DNA of 20,194 nucleotides from NCBI GenBank assembly GCA_001871075.1, contig MNUP01000027.1, positions 1 through 20,194 of the forward strand, read 5' to 3'. Source of the stretch: Candidatus Desantisbacteria bacterium CG1_02_49_89. GTDB lineage: Bacteria > Desantisbacteria > UBA1551. Both the position numbers and the translations under genes were made by a program. Position 1 is the first letter of the stretch; the number at the start of each line of letters is the position of its first letter. The notes beneath the pieces are model-generated. The model ran no database searches. It saw only the letters and a list, made by a program, of their open reading frames with translations, and was not told the origin of the DNA. Positions 1 through 5,229 of the stretch are shown here, in pieces.

Positions 1-750
1 GAGGAGCAGAACGCGATCTATGTTTCAGGCGGAGAAGATGTCGTGAGAAAAACAGAGGATTATATTTCTGTTATAGATGTTTCTCCTCCCCAGGTCATGA
101 TGGAAATACTTGTTATTGAAGCGACGCGCACCGCGGGAGAGGATTTTCAGTTCGGTTTTGCAGGCAAGCAGGATAACATCACTGCCAGCGCCCAGTCCGC
201 GAGCTATACCCAGCTTGACATACGTTCCGTGGATTTCCTGCCCAAAGAGTTTTCAATAATGCTGAAAGCGTCCATAAGCAAAGGCAAGACCAAAGTGAAG
301 GCGAACCCGAGGATCGTGACTGTCAGCGGCAAAGAGGCAATTATCAAAACCGGAACAGGCGGTTATTACAAGGACGGAGCTACATATCCCTGGCAGATAA
401 AAATGTTCGATTACGGCATTATCTTGCGCGCAAGGCCGTGGGTAACCGCTTCGGGAGAGATCATACTGGAGCTGCATCCCGAAGTGAATACGGTTACCGG
501 GAAAACCGCGGACAACCTTCCGGAAATGAACCGCAGGACTGTTGATACCACGGTCCGCGTTAAGAACGGGCAGACTGTCACGATAGGCGGGCTTATCCAG
601 GAGGATGAAATCCTTACTTCGAAGAAAGTGCCTTTTCTCGGGGACATTCCTTTCCTCGGTGCGCTTTTTACAAGCAAAACCCTTTCCACAACGCAGAAAG
701 AAGTCGTTATTTATGTGACCCCAACCATACTTACTAATACCAATAGATAA
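1..750 (+). CDS. Secretin, C-terminal part (partial at left edge)
   Basis: The reading frame is open from base 1, so this is the 3' end of a longer gene; the GTG at 43 is not a credible start. Secretins are outer-membrane channel proteins of type II/III secretion and type IV pilus systems. The first ~30 residues (NAIYVSGG, then VIDVSPPQVMMEILVIEA) look like the end of an N-domain running into the secretin core. The C-terminal block carries the family signature: VTIGGLI, then VPFLGDIPFLGALF, then KEVVIYVTPTIL. The beta-barrel region is complete and ends close to the last signature motif, with no pilotin-binding extension. Which system it serves cannot be told, because the N-terminus and upstream partners lie outside the window. 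The family call is secure; the subfamily (GspD, PilQ or RcpA type) is open. Confidence 0.93.
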   Translation, partial: EEQNAIYVSGGEDVVRKTEDYISVIDVSPPQVMMEILVIEATRTAGEDFQFGFAGKQDNITASAQSASYTQLDIRSVDFLPKEFSIMLKASISKGKTKVKANPRIVTVSGKEAIIKTGTGGYYKDGATYPWQIKMFDYGIILRARPWVTASGEIILELHPEVNTVTGKTADNLPEMNRRTVDTTVRVKNGQTVTIGGLIQEDEILTSKKVPFLGDIPFLGALFTSKTLSTTQKEVVIYVTPTILTNTNR

Positions 751-795
751 AACCCGTCGATAATTATTAAATTTTTACCTTAAATCCCTCTTACT

Positions 796-836
796 CCCCC
801 TTTAGAAAAGGGGGAAGGCAGGGGGATTTGTTTTTT
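796..836 (+). terminator. Hairpin with U-rich tail after the secretin gene
   Basis: CCCCCTTT (796-803) pairs with AAAGGGGG (807-814) around a 3-nt loop. A second G run follows, then TTTGTTTTTT at 827-836. It lies 46 bp after the secretin stop and could terminate that transcript. The T run begins 12 nt after the stem, which is far for a classical intrinsic terminator. A dispersed C/G-run palindrome is the alternative. Confidence 0.5.
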
Positions 837-837
837 G

Positions 838-929
838 GATGCATCTGTGCATCTTGTATTTAAAACAGGAAAATGGTTAATCGGTGTAATCATTTTTCGA
901 AATCCGTGTAATCATCGAAAACGTTTTCG
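838..929. repeat. Spacer with inverted repeats and a tandem ~21-bp word
   Basis: Three elements lie between the secretin hairpin and the island promoter. GATGCA and TGCATC (838-843, 848-853) form an inverted repeat. The word AATCSGTGTAATCAT occurs twice in tandem, from 879 and from 901. A perfect 14-bp palindrome CGAAAACGTTTTCG lies at 916-929. The tandem word is related to the GATTACxGTGATT family seen at 5490 and 7808. No gene is visible between 751 and 1039. Confidence 0.6.
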
Positions 930-949
930 TGCTATTTATATATATTAGC

Positions 950-978
950 TTGACAATTACTATAATACATGTTATAAT
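950..978 (+). promoter_or_regulatory. Consensus sigma70 promoter of the restriction-modification island
   Basis: TTGACA at 950-955 and TATAAT at 973-978 are both perfect consensus hexamers with a 17-bp spacer. Transcription should start near 985, about 55 bp before the zinc-ribbon start codon. It is the best promoter in the window and would drive the zinc-ribbon, RM and possibly glycosylase genes. A second TATAAT at 961-966 is too close to the -35 to be used with it. Confidence 0.85.
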
Positions 979-985
979 ATGTAGG

Positions 986-1001
986 TAATTAAGGTTAATT
1001 A
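986..1001. promoter_or_regulatory. Possible operator: inverted repeat at the predicted transcription start
   Basis: TAATTAA (986-992) and TTAATTA (995-1001) form a perfect inverted repeat around GG, at +1 to +16 of the predicted transcript. The position suits a repressor site for an RM cassette whose expression needs control. The DNA is so AT-rich that a chance palindrome is a real possibility. Confidence 0.3.
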
Positions 1002-1039
1002 TAACAATTTTAATAAATAATAGATCGGAGGTAGATTAT

Positions 1040-1195
1040 ATGAAAGAGACTATTTCGAGACAAAGAGCATGGCAAATTGAAAAGAAAAAAAAAGGATTAT
1101 GTGTAATATGTGGCAAGAAAAAAGTAAGAACATTTCTTCGTTGCAGATCTTGTAGAGAAAAAATTAGGAATTATAATAATAGGAAAAAGGATTAA
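1040..1195 (+). CDS. 51-residue zinc-ribbon miniprotein
   Basis: The ATG at 1040 is preceded by GGAGG (1027-1031) with an 8-nt spacer, one of the best ribosome binding sites in the window, and lies just below a consensus promoter. The product has two CxxC knuckles, C21-V-I-C24 and C35-R-S-C38, ten residues apart, in a very basic context with a Lys/Arg/Asn-rich tail. This layout (LCxxCG, spacer, CxxC, basic helix) is a zinc-ribbon or treble-clef half, as seen in small nucleic-acid-binding proteins of mobile elements. The stop at 1193-1195 is one base before the methyltransferase ATG, so translation is probably coupled. Its 3' end contains a 20-bp sequence repeated exactly at 3292. Function is unknown; a regulator or accessory of the RM enzyme is inference. 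It has no helix-turn-helix, so it is not a classical C protein. Confidence 0.75.
   Translation: MKETISRQRAWQIEKKKKGLCVICGKKKVRTFLRCRSCREKIRNYNNRKKD
1169..1188 (+). repeat. Left copy of exact 20-bp direct repeat
   Basis: The 20 bases starting AATTATAAT and ending AGGAAAAA are identical to 3292-3311; flanking bases differ on both sides. This copy lies inside the last codons (44-50) of the zinc-ribbon gene. Together the copies bracket the methyltransferase-nuclease and glycosylase genes. Confidence 0.8.
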
Positions 1196-1196
1196 G

Positions 1197-2675
1197 ATGA
1201 TGGAAAATTTAGAATTTAATAATATTTATAATATAGATTGTATAGAAGGGATGAAATTAATACCTGATGCCACAATAGATCTTGTTGTAACAGATCCTCC
1301 TTTTGCTATAGATTTTAAGGCAAAGAGAAGCAATTACAACAGGACAGCTTCTAGAGTTTTAGAAGGTTATAAAGAAATTCCAGCGAACGAATATTATTCA
1401 TTTACTTTTAACTGGATGAAAGAAGCTTATAGAGCATTAAAAGAATCAGGTAGTATGTATGTATTTTCGGGCTGGAATAATTTGAAAGACATTTTAGTTG
1501 CTCTTGATAAGATTGGTTTTATTACTATTAATCATATAATATGGAAATATCAATTTGGCGTTGTTACAAAAAGAAAGTATGTTTCTTCACATTATCATTG
1601 TTTATTTGTATGTAAAAATGATAAACAAAGAAAATTTTTTCCATTTACAAGATATAAGAAAGAAGATAGGGGAAAGGATAATGGCAGTTTACATTATGCA
1701 GATAAAGAAGACGTTTGGGTAATAAATAGGGAGTATTGGAATGGAGATGTTAAAACTCCCACCAAGCTTCCATTGGATCTTATAAAAAAGATTTTAGAAT
1801 ATTCAAGTGAAAAGAATGATGTTGTTCTAGATCCATTTTTAGGTTCAGGCCAAGTGGCTGTAGTAAGTAAAATGTTCGGTAGGCAATATATTGGATTTGA
1901 GCTTGTTAAAGAATATTACGATTTTGCATATGAAAGGTTAGAGAAAAATATGTATAGAATCAAAGAAGAAGATGCCAGTGTTCAACCTTCTTTATTTGAT
2001 TCAAGCGATGGGAGGTGGAATAAAATGAGTTTTTTATCAAATGCAAAAGAAATCGCAGAACATTTAAAGAAAATTCCGAAATTATGGGATGGGAGAGATG
2101 CTATTTTAGAAATGAAGAAAAATAGTTATCAACATTGGAAACAAATGGAATGGATGGGTTTTTATTTTCAATTTCTATGTGAGAAATATTTAGCAGATTT
2201 AATTAAAATTCCTGGACCTAAATATGGAAATGTTAGCTTTGATGGTTTGAAAGATATTCCTTGGGATTTTAAAGCACACGCTATGAATACGAGTAGCAAT
2301 CAAATAATAGTTAATGATAGTCAAGCGACTGCAAAAGGGATTAAAAACTACAAAGCTGTAGGTCTTATTCTAGCTATCGGAGAAGTTTTATATAATGATG
2401 AAGATAGAACATTTCAAAAATGGCATCAAAAATTAAAAGGAGGAAAATCAGTATATGAGAAAGAAAGAATAAAAAGAGGCGCTTGGTCTAGATTAAGAAA
2501 AGTATCTTTTGATTTGAAACAAATTTCTTTTATCAAAATTACAGATGATACATTAATTAAATGTGGTTCTTTTCAAAGTGATTTTAGAAATTCAAATGGA
2601 AAACCAAGAAGAGCAAAAGTATTAATAGATTTGGAAAAAAATCAAAAGGAATTGGAATATTATATTGAATTCTAA
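1197..2675 (+). CDS. Fused DNA methyltransferase and putative PD-(D/E)xK restriction endonuclease
   Basis: Residues ~8-255 are an N6/N4 amino-methyltransferase. Motif IV is TDPPF (32-36) and the SAM-binding motif DPFLGSG (212-218) follows it, the beta-class order. DPPF suggests N6-adenine methylation. A linker holds QPSLF (263-267), which resembles the beta-clamp-binding pentapeptide. Residues 277-492 are a second domain of no family I can name. It contains D349 and then D357-F-K359 (PWDFKAH), a plausible PD-(D/E)xK nuclease core, followed by a basic C-terminal region. A methyltransferase joined to a nuclease is the layout of single-chain type II RM enzymes. The ATG at 1197 overlaps a second ATG at 1200; AAAAAGG at 1184-1190 is the likely binding site. 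The gene is far more AT-rich than the housekeeping genes, which suggests transfer. The methyltransferase is certain; the nuclease is inferred from one motif and the context. Confidence 0.85.
   Translation: MMENLEFNNIYNIDCIEGMKLIPDATIDLVVTDPPFAIDFKAKRSNYNRTASRVLEGYKEIPANEYYSFTFNWMKEAYRALKESGSMYVFSGWNNLKDILVALDKIGFITINHIIWKYQFGVVTKRKYVSSHYHCLFVCKNDKQRKFFPFTRYKKEDRGKDNGSLHYADKEDVWVINREYWNGDVKTPTKLPLDLIKKILEYSSEKNDVVLDPFLGSGQVAVVSKMFGRQYIGFELVKEYYDFAYERLEKNMYRIKEEDASVQPSLFDSSDGRWNKMSFLSNAKEIAEHLKKIPKLWDGRDAILEMKKNSYQHWKQMEWMGFYFQFLCEKYLADLIKIPGPKYGNVSFDGLKDIPWDFKAHAMNTSSNQIIVNDSQATAKGIKNYKAVGLILAIGEVLYNDEDRTFQKWHQKLKGGKSVYEKERIKRGAWSRLRKVSFDLKQISFIKITDDTLIKCGSFQSDFRNSNGKPRRAKVLIDLEKNQKELEYYIEF
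2011..2027 (+). promoter_or_regulatory. Internal ribosome binding site and in-frame ATG at the nuclease domain boundary
   Basis: GGAGG at 2011-2015 sits 9 nt before an ATG at 2025-2027 that is in frame with the fusion (Met277). Initiation here would make a free 216-residue C-terminal domain (2025-2675). The site falls exactly between the methyltransferase with its QPSLF linker and the putative nuclease, so it may be the start of a once-separate endonuclease gene. Confidence 0.55.
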
Positions 2676-2741
2676 CTATAATGGAAATAGTTGTTATTCT
2701 TTAATTAATATTATTCAAATTATTTTAATCGATAATTAAAT

Positions 2742-3227
2742 ATGAGGAATAAGATAATAGGATTAAAGCCCATTGTTGATCAAGACACTAAATTACTAAT
2801 ATTAGGATCTATACCAGGTAATTCTTCATTAAAAAACAAAGAATATTATTCTTGTAAAAATAACCATTTTTGGAAAATTATTTTTAAGACATTTAGTAAA
2901 AAAGACCCAATTGATTATAAAGAACGAATAAACTTTTTAAAATTAGAAAATATTGGTATTTGGAATATTATTAGGTCATGTCAAAGACAGGGAAGTTGTG
3001 ATGATAAAATAATTGGTCCCAAACTAAATAATTTGGGGAAGCTGTTATATAAATACCCAAATATTAGTCGAATATTTTTAAATGGTAGGAAGGCATATGA
3101 TCTTTTTCAAAGTTTTTTTCCTAATTTAAATATTTCTAATAAGTATCTTCCATCTACGAGTTCCAGAAATACAAAAAGTTATAAATATATTATCCGTAAA
3201 TGGGAAAAATATTTGAAAAGGAGTTAA
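2742..3227 (+). CDS. Hypoxanthine-DNA glycosylase-like protein (UDG superfamily, family 6)
   Basis: The 161-residue length and the motif series match the DNA-deoxyinosine glycosylase family, which excises deaminated adenine. They are LILGSIPG (motif 1), YYSCKNNHFW, the block IGIWNIIRSCQRQGSCD, FLNGRKA, and LPSTSSRN (motif 2). NHFW contains the asparagine position considered important in this family. No clear Shine-Dalgarno precedes the ATG at 2742; the 66-bp spacer after the RM gene is very AT-rich. The gene shares the low GC of the RM fusion and lies inside the same 20-bp direct repeats, so it looks like part of the same cassette. A role in repairing lesions at methylated adenines is inference. 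A mismatch-specific Mug-like activity is the alternative. Confidence 0.8.
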   Translation: MRNKIIGLKPIVDQDTKLLILGSIPGNSSLKNKEYYSCKNNHFWKIIFKTFSKKDPIDYKERINFLKLENIGIWNIIRSCQRQGSCDDKIIGPKLNNLGKLLYKYPNISRIFLNGRKAYDLFQSFFPNLNISNKYLPSTSSRNTKSYKYIIRKWEKYLKRS

Positions 3228-3291
3228 AAGTCAAAATATAATTAATAAATTAGATTTACCACATTAAATTTCCTATAAATGATGGGTTATC

Positions 3292-3311
3292 AATTATAAT
3301 AATAGGAAAAA
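3292..3311 (+). repeat. Right copy of exact 20-bp direct repeat
   Basis: Identical to 1169-1188. It lies 64 bp after the glycosylase stop and 44 bp before the next promoter. Read in the phase of the left copy, the sequence continues open as KNHFCKGH to a TAG at 3331-3333, as though it were the displaced 3' end of a zinc-ribbon gene. Confidence 0.8.
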
Positions 3312-3354
3312 TCACTTCTGCAAAGGTCATTAGAAATACTATTTTTACTATTTC

Positions 3355-3382
3355 TTGACTTTTTGGCAAAAATAGCTATAAT
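3355..3382 (+). promoter_or_regulatory. Sigma70-type promoter for the tsaC/sua5-like gene
   Basis: TTGACT (3355-3360, 5/6) and TATAAT (3377-3382, 6/6) have a 16-bp spacer, predicting a start near 3390. Because the promoter overlaps a TTG at 3363 that would open the longest reading frame, that TTG cannot be the start, and the ATG at 3450 is preferred. Confidence 0.7.
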
Positions 3383-3393
3383 ATTTAAGAATA

Positions 3394-3427
3394 CGATTTC
3401 AGCGATAAAAAACCGATTTCAGCGATT
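3394..3427. repeat. Two direct copies of CGATTTCAGCGAT in the 5' leader
   Basis: The copies begin at 3394 and 3414, 20 bp apart, at the start of the predicted leader. An inverted copy lies at 4146-4157 on the other side of the gene. The word differs by two bases from GATTACAGTGATT at 5490 and 7808, so it is probably a member of the same family. Confidence 0.65.
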
Positions 3428-3449
3428 ACCATATAATAAATACTCTTAT

Positions 3450-4103
3450 ATGAATATATTATATATAAATTCAAAAAATCCCGAAAAGAAAAAAGTCGGG
3501 AAAGCGGCAGGCATAATAAGGAAAGGCGGCGTTGTTATTTTCCCAACGGATACCGTATACGGGATAGGCGCGCGCGCTGACCGCAAGGTATCTGTCGGCA
3601 GGATATTCAGGATAAAGGGGAGGGCCGGAAATAAACCCCTTATATTATTTATTAATAAAAGAGACTTAAATATATATATCAAATGCATTCCCGCAGGCGC
3701 GAAAAAAATTATCGCAAGATTCTGGCCCGGCGCCCTTACTATGGTATTTAAGGCGGGCCGGGGCATCAGGTTCCCGGTAAAAGACAGGCGCGGCACCGTA
3801 GGGATAAGGATGCCTGATCACAGGTTCCTTCTCGCGGTCCTGAAAAAAGCAGGGGTGCCGTTCGCCACTACAAGCGCTAACATATCCGGGCAGAAAAGCC
3901 CAACAAGCGTGAAAGATATACCGGAAACCATGCTGAATAAAGCGGACCTGGTCATAGATGGCGGCAGGACATCCAAAGGGAAGGCATCCACTGTTCTTGA
4001 CCTGACCGCTGAGCCGTTCAGGGTCCTGCGCGAGGGAGCGGTTTCCTTAAAGCAACTGCAAAAGGCTGTTCGTGCATCGTGCTTCGTTCATCGTGTGTCG
4101 TAA
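3450..4103 (+). CDS. L-threonylcarbamoyladenylate synthase (TsaC/Sua5/YrdC family)
   Basis: Makes threonylcarbamoyl-AMP from threonine, bicarbonate and ATP, the first step of the t6A37 tRNA modification. At 217 residues it is a single YrdC domain without the Sua5 C-terminal domain. Family motifs are GGVVIFPTDTVYGIGARAD, the block IKGRAGNKPLILFI, FWPGALTMVF, GIRMPDH and FATTSANISGQ, then STVLDLT and LREGAVS. The ATG at 3450 is chosen because it immediately precedes the conserved N-terminus; the upstream TTG at 3363 lies inside the promoter. No strong Shine-Dalgarno is visible. The last ~10 codons (4070-4100) are a period-7 word array, so the C-terminal tail ASCFVHRVS is probably not ancestral. 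Confidence 0.93.
   Translation: MNILYINSKNPEKKKVGKAAGIIRKGGVVIFPTDTVYGIGARADRKVSVGRIFRIKGRAGNKPLILFINKRDLNIYIKCIPAGAKKIIARFWPGALTMVFKAGRGIRFPVKDRRGTVGIRMPDHRFLLAVLKKAGVPFATTSANISGQKSPTSVKDIPETMLNKADLVIDGGRTSKGKASTVLDLTAEPFRVLREGAVSLKQLQKAVRASCFVHRVS
4070..4100 (+). repeat. Period-7 array forming the 3' end of the tsaC/sua5-like gene
   Basis: Units TCGTGCA, TCGTGCT, TCGTTCA and TCGTGTG run from 4070 to 4097, with TCG following, directly before the TAA. Seven is not a multiple of three, so successive units are read in different phases. Confidence 0.75.
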
Positions 4104-4108
4104 ATAAA

Positions 4109-4136
4109 TTGACAGAAGTAATTATAAATAAATAAT
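4109..4136 (+). promoter_or_regulatory. Probable sigma70 promoter for rpiB
   Basis: TTGACA (4109-4114) and AATAAT (4131-4136, 5/6) are separated by 16 bp. The predicted start is near 4143, about 30 bp before the rpiB ATG. The surrounding DNA is AT-rich, so the -10 is less certain than the -35. Confidence 0.5.
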
Positions 4137-4173
4137 AAGTGTCAAATCGCTGAAATCAGATAAAAGGAAAAAC

Positions 4174-4647
4174 ATGAGAGTGGCTATAGGGAATGATCAC
4201 GCGGGATGCGGGCTGAAATCCGCGATCGCGGGTTACCTGGAAAAAAAGGGGATCGCGTACAGGAATTTCGGGACTGACAGCGGGGAACCCGTGGATTACC
4301 CGGATATCGCGGCTCCTGTCGCGGAAGCCGTCAGCAAAGGCAGGTATGACAGGGGGATCCTGATATGCGGTACCGGGATAGGGATGTCCATGGTAGTCAA
4401 TAAATTCCCGGGAATAAGGGGCGCCGTATGCCATAATATTTTCACGGCGAAGGTGAGCCGATCTCATAACGACGCCAACATGCTTCTCCTGGGAGCGCGG
4501 GTCCTGACAAGAAAGAAAGCGATGGGGATCGTAAAGGTATGGCTGGGAACGGAAGCGGAAGGCGGAAGGCACGCGCGCCGTGTGCGCAAGATAACCGAGA
4601 TCGAGAGAAGGCTATGCAAGAGTCAAAGAGTCATAGAGTCAAAGTAG
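4174..4647 (+). CDS. rpiB: Ribose-5-phosphate isomerase B
   Basis: Interconverts ribose 5-phosphate and ribulose 5-phosphate in the non-oxidative pentose phosphate pathway. The RpiB/LacAB fold is shown by MRVAIGNDHAG at the N-terminus, the phosphate-binding and catalytic block ICGTGIGMSM with its cysteine, and SRSHNDANMLLLGARVL. At 157 residues it is slightly longer than the usual 145-150. The excess is the C-terminal tail, encoded by a period-8 array (4619-4644). AAAAGGAAA just before the ATG at 4174 is a reasonable ribosome binding site, and a promoter lies at 4109. An inverted copy of the GATTTCAGCGAT word sits in the leader (4146-4157). Confidence 0.95.
   Translation: MRVAIGNDHAGCGLKSAIAGYLEKKGIAYRNFGTDSGEPVDYPDIAAPVAEAVSKGRYDRGILICGTGIGMSMVVNKFPGIRGAVCHNIFTAKVSRSHNDANMLLLGARVLTRKKAMGIVKVWLGTEAEGGRHARRVRKITEIERRLCKSQRVIESK
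4619..4644 (+). repeat. Period-8 array at the 3' end of rpiB
   Basis: AGAGTCAA, AGAGTCAT and AGAGTCAA run in direct tandem from 4619 to 4642, with AG following. They encode the terminal SQRVIESK of RpiB, ending at the TAG stop. Confidence 0.8.
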
Positions 4648-4689
4648 CTGCAGGGCTTGCCCTGCCATTGCCAGCCGTATTTTTTAACA

Positions 4690-4775
4690 CTGTAATCTCT
4701 TTGATAATCACTGTAATCGCAGAAAAAAATCCCGCCCCTTCGGCGGGTCGCCGTAGTGGCGACACCGTAATCATC
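4690..4775. repeat. rplU upstream spacer: two adjacent hairpins and CTGTAATC words
   Basis: CCCGCC/GGCGGG (4731-4736, 4742-4747) and GTCGCC/GGCGAC (4747-4752, 4758-4763) are two abutting perfect hairpins, the first preceded by seven A residues. Read on the minus strand the first is a good intrinsic terminator (stem then T run), but no minus-strand gene is present. The words ACTGTAATC and CACCGTAATC at 4690, 4710 and 4764 are fragments of the GATTACxGTGATT family. An L21 autoregulatory leader is possible but not demonstrated. Confidence 0.6.
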
Positions 4776-4794
4776 TTTTAAAAAGGAGCAAAAC

Positions 4795-5112
4795 ATGTAC
4801 GCGATAGTTGAAATAGGAGGGAAGCAGTACAGGGTAAGCCCCAATAAAAACCTGAATGTGGAGTATCTGGAAAAGGAAAAGGGGGACACGGTTGAGTTTG
4901 ACAGGGTCCTTTTCCTTGCTGAAGACGGCAAGTACCAGGCAGGCAGGCCTTATCTTCAGGGAGCCAAGGTAACGGCGCAGGTTGTCACCCAGGGCAAGGG
5001 CAAGAAGATACTTGTTTTTAAGTACAAGGCCAAGAAAGGCTACAGGCGCAGGATGGGCCACAGGCAGCTGTTCACGCAGCTCCTCATCAAAGAAATTAAC
5101 GCAGGAAAATAA
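4795..5112 (+). CDS. rplU: Large ribosomal subunit protein bL21
   Basis: Binds 23S rRNA in the 50S subunit. The 105-residue length is typical and the sequence is diagnostic: MYAIVEIGGKQYRVSPN at the N-terminus and the basic YKAKKGYRRRMGHRQ near the C-terminus. AAAAGGAG ending 7 nt before the ATG at 4795 is a strong ribosome binding site. It opens the conserved rplU-rpmA-obgE cluster. The gap to rpmA is 117 bp and is filled by a paired period-7 array. Confidence 0.97.
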   Translation: MYAIVEIGGKQYRVSPNKNLNVEYLEKEKGDTVEFDRVLFLAEDGKYQAGRPYLQGAKVTAQVVTQGKGKKILVFKYKAKKGYRRRMGHRQLFTQLLIKEINAGK

Positions 5113-5115
5113 AAT

Positions 5116-5215
5116 ACCGGATGCTGGATACTGGATCCTAGATCCTAGATTGAGGAATTTATTTAGATATAATTTCCTTTATCCAGGATCCAGGATCAAG
5201 GATCTAGGATCTGAT
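5116..5215. repeat. Paired inverted heptad array between rplU and rpmA
   Basis: Five heptads of type CTGGAT/CCTAGAT run from 5116 to 5150 (ACCGGAT, GCTGGAT, ACTGGAT, then CCTAGAT twice). After a 30-bp AT-rich spacer, five heptads of the inverted word run from 5181 to 5215 (ATCCAGG twice, ATCAAGG, ATCTAGG, ATCTGAT). The arms can pair in several registers offset by 7 bp. Confidence 0.85.
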
Positions 5216-5229
5216 TTCGGAGGGAAAGA

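Noticed and set aside
3363-3449. 29-codon N-terminal extension of the Sua5-like protein from a TTG start
   Set aside because: The TTG lies between the -35 and -10 of a good promoter and the extension has no YrdC homology; the ATG at 3450 fits the family.
4539-4781. 80-residue + strand frame across the end of rpiB
   Set aside because: It is an out-of-frame overlap with rpiB that runs into hairpin and repeat DNA, with no recognisable motif.
5116-5215. CRISPR array
   Set aside because: Units are 7 bp with no unique spacers, and the second half is inverted; no cas gene is present.
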